Of a stretch of DNA of 64,000 bases, positions 37,395 through 48,868 are shown piece after piece. The position numbers were made by a program, and so were the translations under genes. Each line of letters starts with the position of its first letter. Positions within the stretch are counted from its first letter, which is position 1. The notes beneath the pieces were generated by a model. That model saw nothing but the letters and a program-made list of their open reading frames with translations. It was not told the origin of the DNA and searched no databases. The DNA comes from Dicaeum eximium (Eukaryota; Chordata; Aves; Passeriformes; Dicaeidae): positions 861,629-925,628 of the forward strand of contig VWZP01001440.1 in NCBI GenBank assembly GCA_013396995.1. The letters are read 5' to 3'.

Positions 37395-37540
37395 CCCTGC
37401 CAACAGGCACCTAAGCAAAATTGGAGGGATTTTTCAGAAGTGCTGAGCACAAGCAAATCTAATCAAAATCAGAAAAAGCTGTGGGTGTTCAGAAATTTTA
37501 GGTGCCCAAACAGGGATTTGGCTTCACAGAGTTAGACGCC
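37395..37540. repeat. Old interspersed repeat, reptile/bird type
   Basis: GGCACCTAAG, then GGGATTTTTCAGAAGTGCTG and AGCAC, and later TTAGGTGCCCAAACAGGGAT resemble a repeat I recall from turtle, crocodilian and bird sequence. In those copies GGGATTTTCAAAAGTGCTCA and inverted TTAGGCACC blocks recur. I cannot name the family. The partly inverted arrangement of the AGGCACC and AGGTGCC blocks suggests a fold-back or DNA-transposon origin. Confidence 0.4.
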
Positions 37541-38701
37541 CTTGTTTGAGAACTTTTGGCTCAAAAATATACTACCCAACCCATTGTATGAGTGTAATGT
37601 TCAGTGAAATGTCAAGCTCAGTTTAAACCTCTGGGAAACTAATAAAGTCCATGTACTGCATTCACCTGGGAAATTGGCCCTTTTTTGTTTCTTGCAATTA
37701 CTTAGGAAACAAGAGTCAGTACAAGAATGATAATGTTGCTTTTTTTTGTCCATTTTTCCTCTCTCTCTCTTTCTCTTTCTGCCTCTTTTTAAAAAGTTTT
37801 GCTTTCAATTTTTTAAAAATTTTATTCTTAACATATATATATATATTTATTTTCCTTATTTTCATCATTTTGGAATTTCAAGCACAGAAAAAATGCCAGA
37901 GTAATAGCCTGGAAAGCAATTTTCCAGGTTGAACTTGGAGGTGAAGGATTACATCACTCACTAAGCCTGGGTTCTGGGGCCGGCTCAATCAACATCACAA
38001 AGAGCCTTCTGAGGGACTGCATTAGCCTTTCTTCTAAAATTGCTTTGTGTAGTGGGCACAACTGGCTGCTGCAAGCTAGATAGATATGAGCATAAACCAG
38101 GAGACACAAAAATGACCCTCATTTTACAGTGATTTTAGACATTCAACTCCTTAGAGTGCAGCAACGTCAAGCTCGAGGTTTTCTAAATGAGAGTGGGTCC
38201 TTCTCAGTGCAGGAGGAAATACTGCTCAGAACAGAGGGGTTTTGCTCCCATGTGCAAGACCTCATCATATGAGCATCAAGGGCAAGAGGTTGTTGGGTCG
38301 TAGGTGGGTTCTGCTTGTGTCAAGAAGAAAGTAGACTGGAAATAGGGGGGAAGAAAGAAAAGCTGAATATCAGGCTCTGTCAAAACATCCCAGCAGCTGG
38401 AAACAGGGTTTGGCCAACAGAAAAAGGACAGACATCAATCAATACAGATGTTATTTCCAAGCTTCTGAGAGGGTATTGCAATCCACATTCCTGGCCCAGG
38501 ATGTCAGACCCTTGCCCAGTAGCAGCTGTGCTTTATGTACCCAATCCCCCCCTTAACATCTCCCATTTTAGCCAAGTCTCACCGTACTTCCGCTCTTGCT
38601 TTCTGAAATGCAGATGAAACAGCTGAAACAGCTGCAGGATGCACCATGCCAGGCAACTCCTGCTTTAATTTTCTCTCTCACAGCAATAATAGAAAAAATT
38701 A
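37541..38701. other. Non-coding, with CT and AT simple repeats
   Basis: It holds a (CT)n pyrimidine stretch at 37758-37780 and an (AT)n run of 14 bases at 37833-37846. There is an 8-bp stem (CCTGGAAA / TTTCCAGG) at 37908-37928. No gene is supported. Confidence 0.65.
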
Positions 38702-38742
38702 AAGCATCAAAAGCATCAAAAAGCATCAAAAAAGTTGATGCT
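38702..38742. repeat. Short GCATCAAA array with inverted copy
   Basis: Three AGCATCAAAA-type units of 10-11 bases follow one another (38703-38732). An inverted TTGATGCT at 38735-38742 pairs with any of them. The array is too short and imperfect for a CRISPR, and the context is eukaryotic. It gives lysine-rich and isoleucine-rich shadow frames on the two strands. Confidence 0.8.
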
Positions 38743-40036
38743 GCAAGAATGAGAAGGTTAATCAAAACCAGACCCTGCTAGTGGCCCAGTTGCATTTGAG
38801 CTCAGATGAGTGGCAGGGGCAGAGCCAGCTTCATGCAAACGTGTGAATAGAGATGTTTGGAGAGGGCATGGTATGTGTGGGATTGTGCTGAGACATCCTT
38901 TGTATTATGAGCTTTACCAAGGATGGGCTCTGACCTTGTTGGTGCTCAGCCTTCTGCTGGGGACATCTCAAACACCCTGTCCTTTCCTCCCAGCCTGAAG
39001 TGATTGCTCATTTGAAAACCACATACTTTTTGCTGTACTTAAGTATGAACAAGCATTCTGAGAAACAGCCATCACAGGCCATAGGGAACATATGTGTCTA
39101 TTTATTTTCCACTAGTATTAATTACATTTTTAAAAACCAGCTCTTCAGTTGGAACTAGCAGAGGCAGGTCCCGTTCTGGGAAAACACAGTTACTTCTGGT
39201 AGTTTGAGCACTGACAGATGCATGTGTTGAGAAGAGAAAGTCCCTGTGAACTGGAAAGCCTATGACATGGATAACCAAACATTCCAGGCTGTACCAATAA
39301 GCTCTGAATTAAATTCAAATAATAAAACAGTAAATATAATAAATACATCAAAATAATAAAAATTCCTTTTCCTTACAGAACTCACTGGAAGAAGCCTTTA
39401 AGAATTTTGTTTTGAGAAGTGAGAGACACCTACACACTCAAGTGAAGTCGACAAAAACTGCAGATACTTAAAACATCCAACTCACAGACCCAGGCTTCAG
39501 TCACTGAATGTTAAGCAAAAAACTGTAATTTGCAAATCAAGTGTGTAATAACTGAAGGCTTCCTCTGTAAAACATATTGTCACAGAAGAGTTCAGAGTTT
39601 TAGTTTTCTAAATGCCTTTTTGGTTTGTATGTGGATGGAACTTCCTGACTGCAGTCAGGAGAACGATGTCCAATGTGTCAAGGTCTTGATTATTCTACTT
39701 GTACCTGCTCTAAATTCCTGTTTCCTATTCTTCAACTGGAAAGGGCTGTAAAAGGGTGCATCCTGATATGTCTCTAAGAATCCGAACACAGTAATAAAAA
39801 ATACTAAAAATTATAACTAATTAGAGCAGGAGAGAGTGGGACACTTTCCCTTTAATCAGAGGTCTTGCATGATGTCAGAGGGTTAAAACTGTTCCAAAAA
39901 AAAGTGCAACTTACACTTTTCACTGCTGAATATGAAGGATGAGAGCTGAATCAATGAGAGTGATACATTCTGAAGGCTGATAAGACAAGAAAAATCTATC
40001 AGCTCAGCTTTCAAACTCCAGTAGAGACCACTTGGT
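38743..40036. other. Non-coding, nothing recognised
   Basis: No supported gene. An AT-rich AAATAATAAA-type stretch lies at 39308-39362. Confidence 0.6.
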
Positions 40037-40133
40037 CAAAACAAAACAAAACAAACCAAACCAAACCAAACCAAACCAAACCAAACCAAAACAAAACAAA
40101 ACAAAACAAAACAAAACAAAAACCAAACCAAAA
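40037..40133. repeat. Compound AAAAC/AAACC pentanucleotide array
   Basis: About 97 bases of pentamers. AAAAC units flank a central block of about nine CAAAC/AAACC units, followed by more AAAAC and a short AACCAAACC end. The 94-codon minus-strand frame over it (Phe, Val, Leu, Trp, Gly) is purely the translation of the repeat. A shorter array of the same AAACC unit occurs at 52107-52134. Confidence 0.95.
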
Positions 40134-42590
40134 TGACATATTCATCTGGAATTCATTGAGGGTTACTCCATAAAAAAGGCTTACAAGGAAAGTGGACCTA
40201 ATCATATGCATATAATCCAGAAGTAAGGTGTCCTTCAGCAGAACCATTGAAAAGCTGCTCTGTAGGCATAGTCCATGAGTAGTTAAAGAAAACAAAAATT
40301 TTTTTACAGATCCTTCTGTAAGCCTTCATTCAACATATGTGCCCAGCAGCAAGCTCATCTGCTCAGTCAGGACCTTGGCAGCTGCTTTTGCTAGCTCAAG
40401 TCTCCTATAAAGAGGCCTTGAACAATATTAATGTTTTCTGTACTTACCCTCTGTCAGCCTCAAGATTCATCATTAAATTGGTGCAATTCCCAGCTCCTCT
40501 GGCCAGGCTCTCTGGCAGCAGTAAAATCTCCTGACCTAGTTATTCCTAATCCTTGTACCTGGTACACTGGCAAAAAAGTAGCCCTTTCCTGAAGGTATCT
40601 TCATACTTTTCTGAAGCCTTTTACCCATCTTTCCTGCTGAGCCAGGAAAAAGGGAATTCCAACATACTTTGTGCAATTCAGAGTGACTGAAGAGTTGTCC
40701 ACATGTCACCATCTACTGAGGTAAAGAACATTTCATGTGGTTTTGGCAAGAGACTGGCAGTGGAAACCTCCATAATACCTACTGCTACTCAGTGGATGTG
40801 CTTGTTTTTCATTTGAAAATATTTTGTTGAGTAAAATCCAGGCTAGGAAAACTGCCTGTCTATCCCATTTATATTATTTTTCAGAGCAGACGGAAATGTT
40901 ATGTTCCTGCAGCATGGCACAACTGCAGAACCTGTCTTTGCCCATTTCCTCATTAATTCCCTTAACAACTGAGCAGATCACAACATTTCCATACTGAAGC
41001 CCTTTAAGAGGGATTTAACTAAGTGGGTATCCTTTTCTCAAGAGAACCCATCTTCAGGTTACTCAGAAGTCATTTGGTGATATCTGGGTGACAGCTTCCT
41101 CTTCTGTGAGGGTAATTTCTCTGTCCTTCTGGACTCCATTTACAGTCTGGGAGTGAACAGGACTTTGTGGAGGAATTTTGGAAGGAAGTTGATGGGGACC
41201 AAGGGAGGTATTAAGGGACCGGAAATGCACACATGTAATTTGTTATAATTAGTAGCATTAAAGACAGAGAGAGGAAAAGCCATCTACAAATCCTTGGTTG
41301 TTGCTCTGAATTTTCTCCTCCAGAGAAATGAGCTTCTATATTTGGACATTGACATTAAAAGTCTATATGTAGGTGCCTACAAGTGTCCATACCTAGAGGT
41401 ATTTAGTGTACCCCTACTGATGGGATTTACATTTACCAGATCAAAGGTTAGAAGTTAATGTGTGTAATTGAGGCAAAATTATCTGGCACTGATTACCCAT
41501 CCTAGGACAATTCTCTGCTTGGTGTCTTTGTAGAATATTTCTAAAATATAAATATTCCCTAAAAGCAGAGCTACTTCTTGAAGTCTACCAAAGTAGAAGC
41601 TGATAATATTGATTCTCCACCTCTAAAGTATCTGTTCTTGTTGTTGGTACCGATCCAGAATGGGTGAGTGAATATCAAGCAAGATTGTTACAGAAACATA
41701 ATTTTTAAGATAATTTCAAATTTGGAATTCAAACCAAAAGGAAAATTCCACAACTTCATGCCAGTTTAATACTGAAACAAAAGTTCAGATTTTCTTTTTC
41801 TCTCACTCTTCTTTTTATACATTATAGATTTTTAGATATTAGTTTGAAAATATTGTTTAAAAAATATAAGTAAACAGTTTCCTTCTATTTGGATTTCAGA
41901 AGTAGTAAAAGTTAATTTCAGACTGAAAGTATAGAGACTAGACTCTTAAAATTTCTCATTAAAATGTTAGTTAGAAGAAAGTCAATAAAATGTCAGTCTT
42001 GACCCAGACTTGCTTTTTCACTTGGTCACAGAAAGAAGATCCTTGAAGAAAATTTCTTCCTTCTTCTCCCCTAAATCCTGCACAGCCACAGAGGAATATG
42101 CCATGTTGTCTCCTTTTTTTCAGTCATAGGAAGTGGAAAGCACCCCATTTCACCACACTGCTTGCTGTGTCACCTTGTGCTGTTTGGTCACAGAACAGAA
42201 AAGGAAGCTGGTGTTGGTTGGTGAGGCTTGTGTTGGTGCAATGAGGCAGAAAGGCTCACGTGCTCTGTGCTGTGCCCAGCACAGTGCAAATGCTTCAGCT
42301 TCATTAAAAAGTAAAGCATACCAACAAGGCACACAGCAAAAATCCCTGCCAGTGTCAGCTTCTCACAGGATTTCTTTCCCCTGTGAGTTACCTAGCACCC
42401 ACCAGTTCCAATGAAACTATCTGGTTTTATCAGCTCCAATTTGGTGGAATTTCAAGCATTTCACATGAGCCATCTGTTCAGTAAAAGGTTTTTGCTAAAA
42501 AACCTGCTTCCCAGAATGAGAAAGCTATGGAGAGAAGTTTCTCAAATTTGTCTGGCTAAGTTCCTGCTGGAGTCAGACAACTAATGCTCC
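40134..42590. other. Non-coding, nothing recognised
   Basis: No supported gene, RNA or mobile element. AT-rich near 41700-41960. Confidence 0.6.
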
Positions 42591-42591
42591 T

Positions 42592-42640
42592 GGAATTTCC
42601 GAACAATGAATGAATTAATTGTGCTGTACAGTTAATTAAC
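42592..42640. promoter_or_regulatory. Possible regulatory motif cluster
   Basis: GGAATTTCC (42592-42600) fits the symmetric Rel/NF-kB site. It is followed within 50 bases by GAATTAATTG and by GTTAATTAAC (42631-42640), a perfect palindrome with homeodomain/HNF1-type cores. Such motifs are common by chance, and only conservation or chromatin data would support function. Confidence 0.2.
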
Positions 42641-42661
42641 TAATGTGAGACCTTTGGAAAG

Positions 42662-42738
42662 GTATATGCTGCATATATACATATTTATAGATACACATAT
42701 ACGTGTATATAAACACACATATATCTCTGTGTATATCT
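42662..42738. repeat. Degenerate TA/CA low-complexity tract
   Basis: Mixed ATAT, ACAC and GTAT dinucleotides resemble a decayed (CA)n-(TA)n microsatellite. Confidence 0.8.
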
Positions 42739-45700
42739 AAGTAAACATCAGACTGCATTCCGGGGAAGTGCAGGGCTGGAGAAGCTGTTTATGCATTAGT
42801 GGCCTTGAAACTCAACCACAGAATACTAGGGAGAGTGTTAAATCATGACAGGGAAACCTGGAGCTGAGGGTGATTTGCCACTGGGAATGACACATTTTGT
42901 GAGTCAGAAGTGAGCTGCATCAGCAGAGCTGGCTTCAGGAAAAAGTGCTCGCCACTCCATTAGGCCTTCCTTTAAAAATCTTCGTCCTCTCTGATTTTCA
43001 CAAGTGTCATTCAATAATTTTTTCAATAATGACCATGTCCCAAGGCCAAATAATAAAAAGGATATCACCCTAAGAAAAGGAGTGGAACAGAAGCTGAAAT
43101 TTGATGGCGATTTCATTTTTGGTGTATCTCTGGGAAAAGGCTGAGGGCATTCCAACCCAAATGGAGCCACTCACTTTTGTCTTCAGTAAATTGCTATTGT
43201 ATGTCATTTTTGTGTTAGATCTTGTTGAAACACTCCTTTCTAAGCCTCCAAATTTATTCCAATGCATGCCATCCAGCTTCCTGATAATTAATATGTAATA
43301 ATGCATTCTATTATCAGTACAAATACCAGTTCAAATATGAATATAAACATGGCCTTTCTGTGTCACATGCTGCTTTTCCCATTAAATAAAATAATCAGCC
43401 TTAACCCAGTATTTTTATTCTCCCTTCACAGATGGGTCAGTGGAGAAAGAAATAGATTTGTATTTGTTCACTTTGTGTGAATGGATCTCCATCAGCATGG
43501 CTTCTGCCAGTCCTTTCTAACTCTTCTACTCTGCTCCAGGAGTTATCAGACTACCTTAGGAAGTGGCCAAGAAAATTTTTCTGCTTAGTTTTGGTTTCCT
43601 AAAATTGTGATGAGGTAGAGGATGTCCTGTGAAGATAGAGGAGTAGCTGGGACCTGTGTAAGGGATGAAGTGGGCCCAGATCCTCTCACCATCCTACTCC
43701 AGAACATAACTAAAATCTGTTTGTGGGCTGAGTTTTCTGTCCAAGTGGGACACAGAAAGTGCCACAAGGAGGTAGCTGCAGGTGGGGGGACTTCAAGGAT
43801 AATTTTGCTCTCTGAAGAAGTCAGAGCTCTGAGCAAGTTTGGGACAGTTATCTGCTAAGCTAGCATTATTGAGGTTTTCAGATACAGGCACCAAGGTTAA
43901 TCAGAGAGGGTGGCTGTTGGCAGACACTGGTGTGATAACATGGTGTGCTGACACTTCTGCTGTGATTTTAGGCCTTAAAGCCTGGAATGAGCCCAGCCTT
44001 GGACCTCCAGTACTCAGAAGAGAGCTGCTTGCAGAAAATCACTGCAGAGAATCATGTCAGAACAGGGATTGAGCATGAATACTGTACTTTCTTGAGGAGA
44101 AAACAAAACAGAGGCCAGCACAGACAGGTGTGTGAGCCTTGCTGGAATATGAAGTGCACTCCAGGGACAGAGTGCAATAGAAAGAAGGACTTGCTTTGCT
44201 TTAGATCTGGGCTCTGCATCGTGTCTGTCTCCTGCTACCAATTCAAAAAAGCTCCATCATGCCTGTGATCTGTGTTTAGTCCCTGCTGTTTGTGTAAGAA
44301 CCAGTAGTAATAGATTTCCAAAATAGGCCTAAGCAATATTGGCCCCACAGCAGAGAGCTGTGGTCAGAGTTAGTGGGAGGGAGGGGAAGCCTAGAGTTGG
44401 GAAGGATTAGGGTTGCACTAGTATATCTGGTCATCATCTTGCTGTTTTCCTTTGATGTGGTTCTCTTAGAAAAGACTGCAAGAACAGGTTTTGCAGCTTT
44501 TGCTAGACGTGAACTTCTGAATTAGGAGGCAAAATGCGGAGGAAGGACTAAGAAAAACCCAACATTCAGTCTCTTGGAGCTCTTCTGTGCATCTGGCTCC
44601 TACTTAGATTTGTAAAATCCTGGTACTACAGCAATGGGCACATTCTCCTGAAAACAGATCTTGCACGGCATAGCTTAGCAAAGGCAAGGCTTGAAATGCT
44701 CATCATTAGTCTAGTGTGGAGCTGGTGATGTACCTCCTCTGGAGAGCTAGGATTGTTTTTATGGCACTCTGTTTTATTGACATGCACATCTACCTGTCTG
44801 CTTAAGAAATGTACGTGTTAAGGGTACTTCCATGTATGTAAAAGAAAATCTCTAGGGCTATGTCTAGATTGATTTTTCTGTAATTTGTGCTTTGTGAAAT
44901 GTAGCTTAACACTCATCTGCAACAGAGGCTGGTGGAGAGCATCCTCAGGAGCAAACATTACAAGAAAAAGCCTAAGCAGGCTGTCTGCAGGCTCTGTGCA
45001 AGGCACCTGAGCAGCCAGAAGCAAGACAGAGCATGTCATGCTCAGTCATTCATTAAAAATGCAGCAGGCATAGGCCCAGAGTGGACCAACCTATTCAAAG
45101 GCTTGGGCTAATTTCAAGACACCTACGTAGCCTGGTGGAATTGGCAGGATGGGGCAAGGTGCCCAAGGCCGTCTGCTTGGGAGCAGGACACCTCCCTGTG
45201 GAAAGGAAGCATTTCATTCCCCAACTGACCTACCACAGGGATGGCAGGATGTGCAGGACTGATTCATGGAAGCAGGAGATGGGAGAGGCAGCATCTCTTT
45301 ACATCCCATCTGGGGCTATTACCCTGGCCCACTGCCCTGCAGATAGATCCCAGCTGTTGTGGACAGGGCTGTCTGCTCCTTCTCTTGCTATGGTCAGGGC
45401 CCTCCTTGAAACTCAATCTCATGCCTCCTCTGCAGGATGAGTACCTGGGGAAGTACCTGGAGTCAGGTCATGACTAGCTGGACTGTGCTGACCACAGCTG
45501 AGGAATTACTGTCTTTCTAGATCAGGAGATAGATTACATATTTCCTGCACCATTTTAGAGAAAGGGAGCACAATTACAGCTAATCAAAGGCATTTAGACA
45601 CCAAAGTCCCAGGATTAGGACCAGCAGCACTTACCCTGGGACACTGGAGCAGAAAACAAGTTTGAATCAGTTTGCAAACTCTACCCTAGACCCATCTTGT

Positions 45701-48485
45701 CCAATAGGTGCTGCACAAACCTCAGTGCTCCCAGTTTTCCAAGTACCTGAAAAGGCCACAGCTGTTCTCAGTGCTGGGAGCATCCCTTTTTAATTCCCTT
45801 GTTACAGCTGTTAACTCATTTGCCCCCTGTGAGAAGGAAAATGAATCACGGCTGTCTTTTGTTTGCTAAATGTTAACAGCCCTGTGGAAAAACCCTCATA
45901 AAATATTCATCCTATCCTGCTCCTCTAAATTAGACAGTTACAGTTCTAACAAGCCCCAGAGAAGGCTTCTTCATTCTCTCAGTCAAAGGTACAGTCAAAC
46001 ATTTCTGCAGGCTTTTCTGTACTCTGCATTACCCTCAGCCAAAATTTCTGCTCCCCCAAGCTGTTTGCTGCTTTTATTCTTGCATATCTTTGTGCATCTG
46101 GCATTACAATAGCAGAAGTAAAGGTTTCCAAATGCATTCATCCACGTCCCTGCTTTAGTGGTAAAGAAAAGAAATATATTTGCTATTCCAAATGCAAAGA
46201 ATGATTTGTGTGTGTGCAGGTGCCACCAAGTGAGTACTCCCCACCTGGGTAGGGGGAGAGAGAGGTCTAAGATGTTTTCAAACCAGAAGGTAATGGCAAG
46301 ACCTTGGACATTACCAGCACCATCCACTGCTTTCTTAGTTAGTTTTTCCCTTGGAAGGGAAATTATTTTACTCTAGTGAGTGCTCACCTTCTCTCTTTCT
46401 TTTGTCAGAAAGGCAGAACAGAGATGCTTTCACAGTCTCTGTCTCCACATGTTCCTTCAGGCTTTTCCTTCCCATATGGGTGCATGTTTCTACAAGGATG
46501 AGGACAGGCAGAGCTGAATGGGACCAGCTCCCTGCTCTCTGTCTCCTGCCTGCCTTTCCTTGTGGCTCCACCATGCCTTGCTCCTGAGTGGATTTTTGAT
46601 GATTTGCAACAGGAGGGAAAAGATACTCAGATACTCTTTGCTGCTTGAAAGCAAGAGAGAGAAAAAGGGAGGGGGAAAGATTTCAACTAGAGGAGGGGGA
46701 AAATTATTTTGATGCCAGCTCCCTTTCTGAATAATCATTATGGGTAATGACTTGCAGATTTTCAGTGTGGCCTGTGTTACTTCAGGCTGATTTGTTCCAC
46801 ACTGTGACCTGAGGGAGCCTGTGAGACACGAGACATGCTTTCCTGTGTTTCAGGTTCTTCTTGGAGTCTGGAACAAGAAGTTGCTCTGAGCAAGTGGTGA
46901 TGACTTCCTGGCTGCACTGTGAGCTCCTGCCTACCCATCAAAAGGTTTCTTGGTGAGCAAGGGTAAAATACCACGCATGAGGTCCTGTTCATAACATGGG
47001 GACCTCTTTTCCTCCATGGTCTTCCTTTTTACCTCTGCTCAGAAACAAAGTTGGCTTTCCCAGGCATGGGTAGGCTGCCCTGTATCCCTCACCCTCTCCA
47101 TGGTCACAACCAGGGAAGGAGAGAAAAGTTCAGACTAGGTTGTGCAGGAGGAGGGGTTTCAGAGAGGCAATTCATTCAGGGAATTTCCTATTCCAGAAAA
47201 ATTATCAAAGTAGGCATGTTTATAGGAGAAAGGTTTTGGAGAGGATGGTGTTACCTCCTGGAGCAGGAGCAAGTCCTTGGGTCTCTGCTGCAAACCACTG
47301 ACAAGTGTCACAGTCCACTGGGAGAGCCACGGAGGCAGAGAGGGATTTCAGAAACAAAAGGAAACATTAGGGAGCCGGTCTTGGGGAGCAGCTTGGTTCT
47401 GACATGCCGAGGCAAACTTCTTGGTTCATAAGTGGATAAGAGTCAGTCAATATTTGTCATTTTTGATGGCAGGATTTGCTCTGATTTGGGAAAACACACA
47501 AGCTGATGGAAAGGATGGAGTAAGCTGGGTTTCAAAGAAAAGGATATAAGGCGCTCCCCTTTGTGAGCCACTTGTTCTGGTGTGTGCCTTTGTCAGCAAG
47601 AGACTTTCAGATCTGGCCAGAGAGCTGTACTGAAATTAGACAACAATCCCACTGAACTTTGCAGGAGTGGGTTGGATTTCCAGACATGCCAGAGCAGAGA
47701 AACCTTCATGCATACCCTTAAATCCTCGAGGAAAAAATCTCACAACAACTCTGGTTTCACAGGGCATAAAGTGCTCTTGTTTTCCTAGCACATATTCTAT
47801 ATGTGGAACAAAAAAACCCAAATAAATGAAGTTACAGCTAATAAATTTGTTAAGTGCCGAAAGATTTCATCTTTACATATTGCGGTGCTCAGTAGCAGCA
47901 CTAAAGTTAAAGGTCTGTCAACATTTTTGTTAATAAAACCCCAATTTTAATGAGTTTATTACTCAGTAATAAAAGCCTTTTTCTGAGTTCAGCTTGCCAT
48001 GTAAGTCCCCAGGTTCTGTCCCATTCCAGTCTGAAGCCTGGGGAGTACACAGATGTGATTCAGACCTGTACTCCACCCTGATTTTGCAGCACTGAGCACC
48101 ATTAAAAAGACTTCTTTGCCTCTCAAAGAAATAGAAAAGTGGAGGCACAAGTCTCTATGTTTATACCACAGAGGAACATGGTTGGGATTAGATAATTTTT
48201 TAACAATATAATGGAATAGTTCCGGCTTTATTTAGAGCTTCAGGAATGTAAAATGGAACAGGAAGCAGACTTCCAGGACAGGTTTCCATTATGCAGTCTG
48301 ACTTCATACAGGAGCTGTGTAAGAGAGAGAAGGGGAAAGGGATTCAATCTGACCTCTAGGTGTCTAATGCTCTATTACTGCCCCTGCCTGGGTGGTATTA
48401 GCTGCACTTGAACCACAAAGGTAAGGATTGCTAAGGGACCTGACTGACCTTAAAAGAACCTTGAGAACCTTGAGACAGTTCTGAC
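42739..48485. other. Non-coding, nothing recognised
   Basis: About 5.7 kb without a supported gene. Frames of up to 126 codons (47051-47431 plus; 45081-45440 plus; 45995-46327 minus) show no domain, signal peptide or plausible exon structure. A G-rich patch at 44375-44401 has runs of three, three, four and, after twelve bases, three G. A purine-rich stretch lies at 46651-46702. Confidence 0.6.
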
Positions 48486-48545
48486 AAAAAAAACCAAAAA
48501 ACAAACGAACAAAAACACAACAACAACAACAACAAACCCAAACCA
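48486..48545. repeat. A-rich low complexity with (CAA)6
   Basis: An AAAAC-like A-rich stretch contains six CAA units at 48518-48535. The overlapping minus-strand frames with runs of Val, Cys and Phe are artefacts of this repeat. Confidence 0.9.
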
Positions 48546-48722
48546 GCAACCAAATCCCGTGAAAATTTGTTCACTCCTCCTAGCCCACTGATCACAGGTA
48601 TGTGAAGACAAGGCTTTTTCTCCAGCTGTCTTAAGGGATGAAGAGGGCAAGGATGTATATGGACAATAAAAGCAGTATCAGTTTTTCAGAGTCACAACTA
48701 TCAGTCTGAGTAGTCATAGCAC

Positions 48723-48868
48723 CAATCCTGCCAGAGTTCAAGAAGTGTTTGGACAACATCTTCAGGCATATGATGTGTTTCTTGAGGCTGTCCTGTGCAG
48801 GGCCATGAATTGGACTTTGATGATCCTTGCAGGTCCCTTCCAAACCGGAATACTCTGTGATTCTGTGA
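48723..48868 (+). mobile_element. CR1 LINE, 3' end (146 bases)
   Basis: This is the best preserved CR1 tail in the window. It shows CCTGCCAGAGTTCAAGAAGT, GTTTGGACAACATCTTCAGG, CTTGAGGCTGTCCTGTGCAG, GGGCCATGAATTGGACTTTG, ATGATCCTTGCAGGTCCCTT and CCAAACCGGAATACTCTGTG, then a terminal ATTCTGTG unit. It is 5'-truncated and non-coding. The short A-rich CAA tract 180 bases upstream appears unrelated. Confidence 0.95.

Noticed and set aside
38702..38742. Short direct repeats as a CRISPR-like array
   Set aside because: Units are contiguous with no spacers, and the context is a vertebrate genome with retrotransposons.
40011..40295. Phe/Leu/Trp/Gly-repeat peptide
   Set aside because: It is entirely the translation of the AAAAC/AAACC microsatellite.
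44375..44401. G-quadruplex motif
   Set aside because: The last G run is 12 bases away, outside the usual 1-7 base loop rule.
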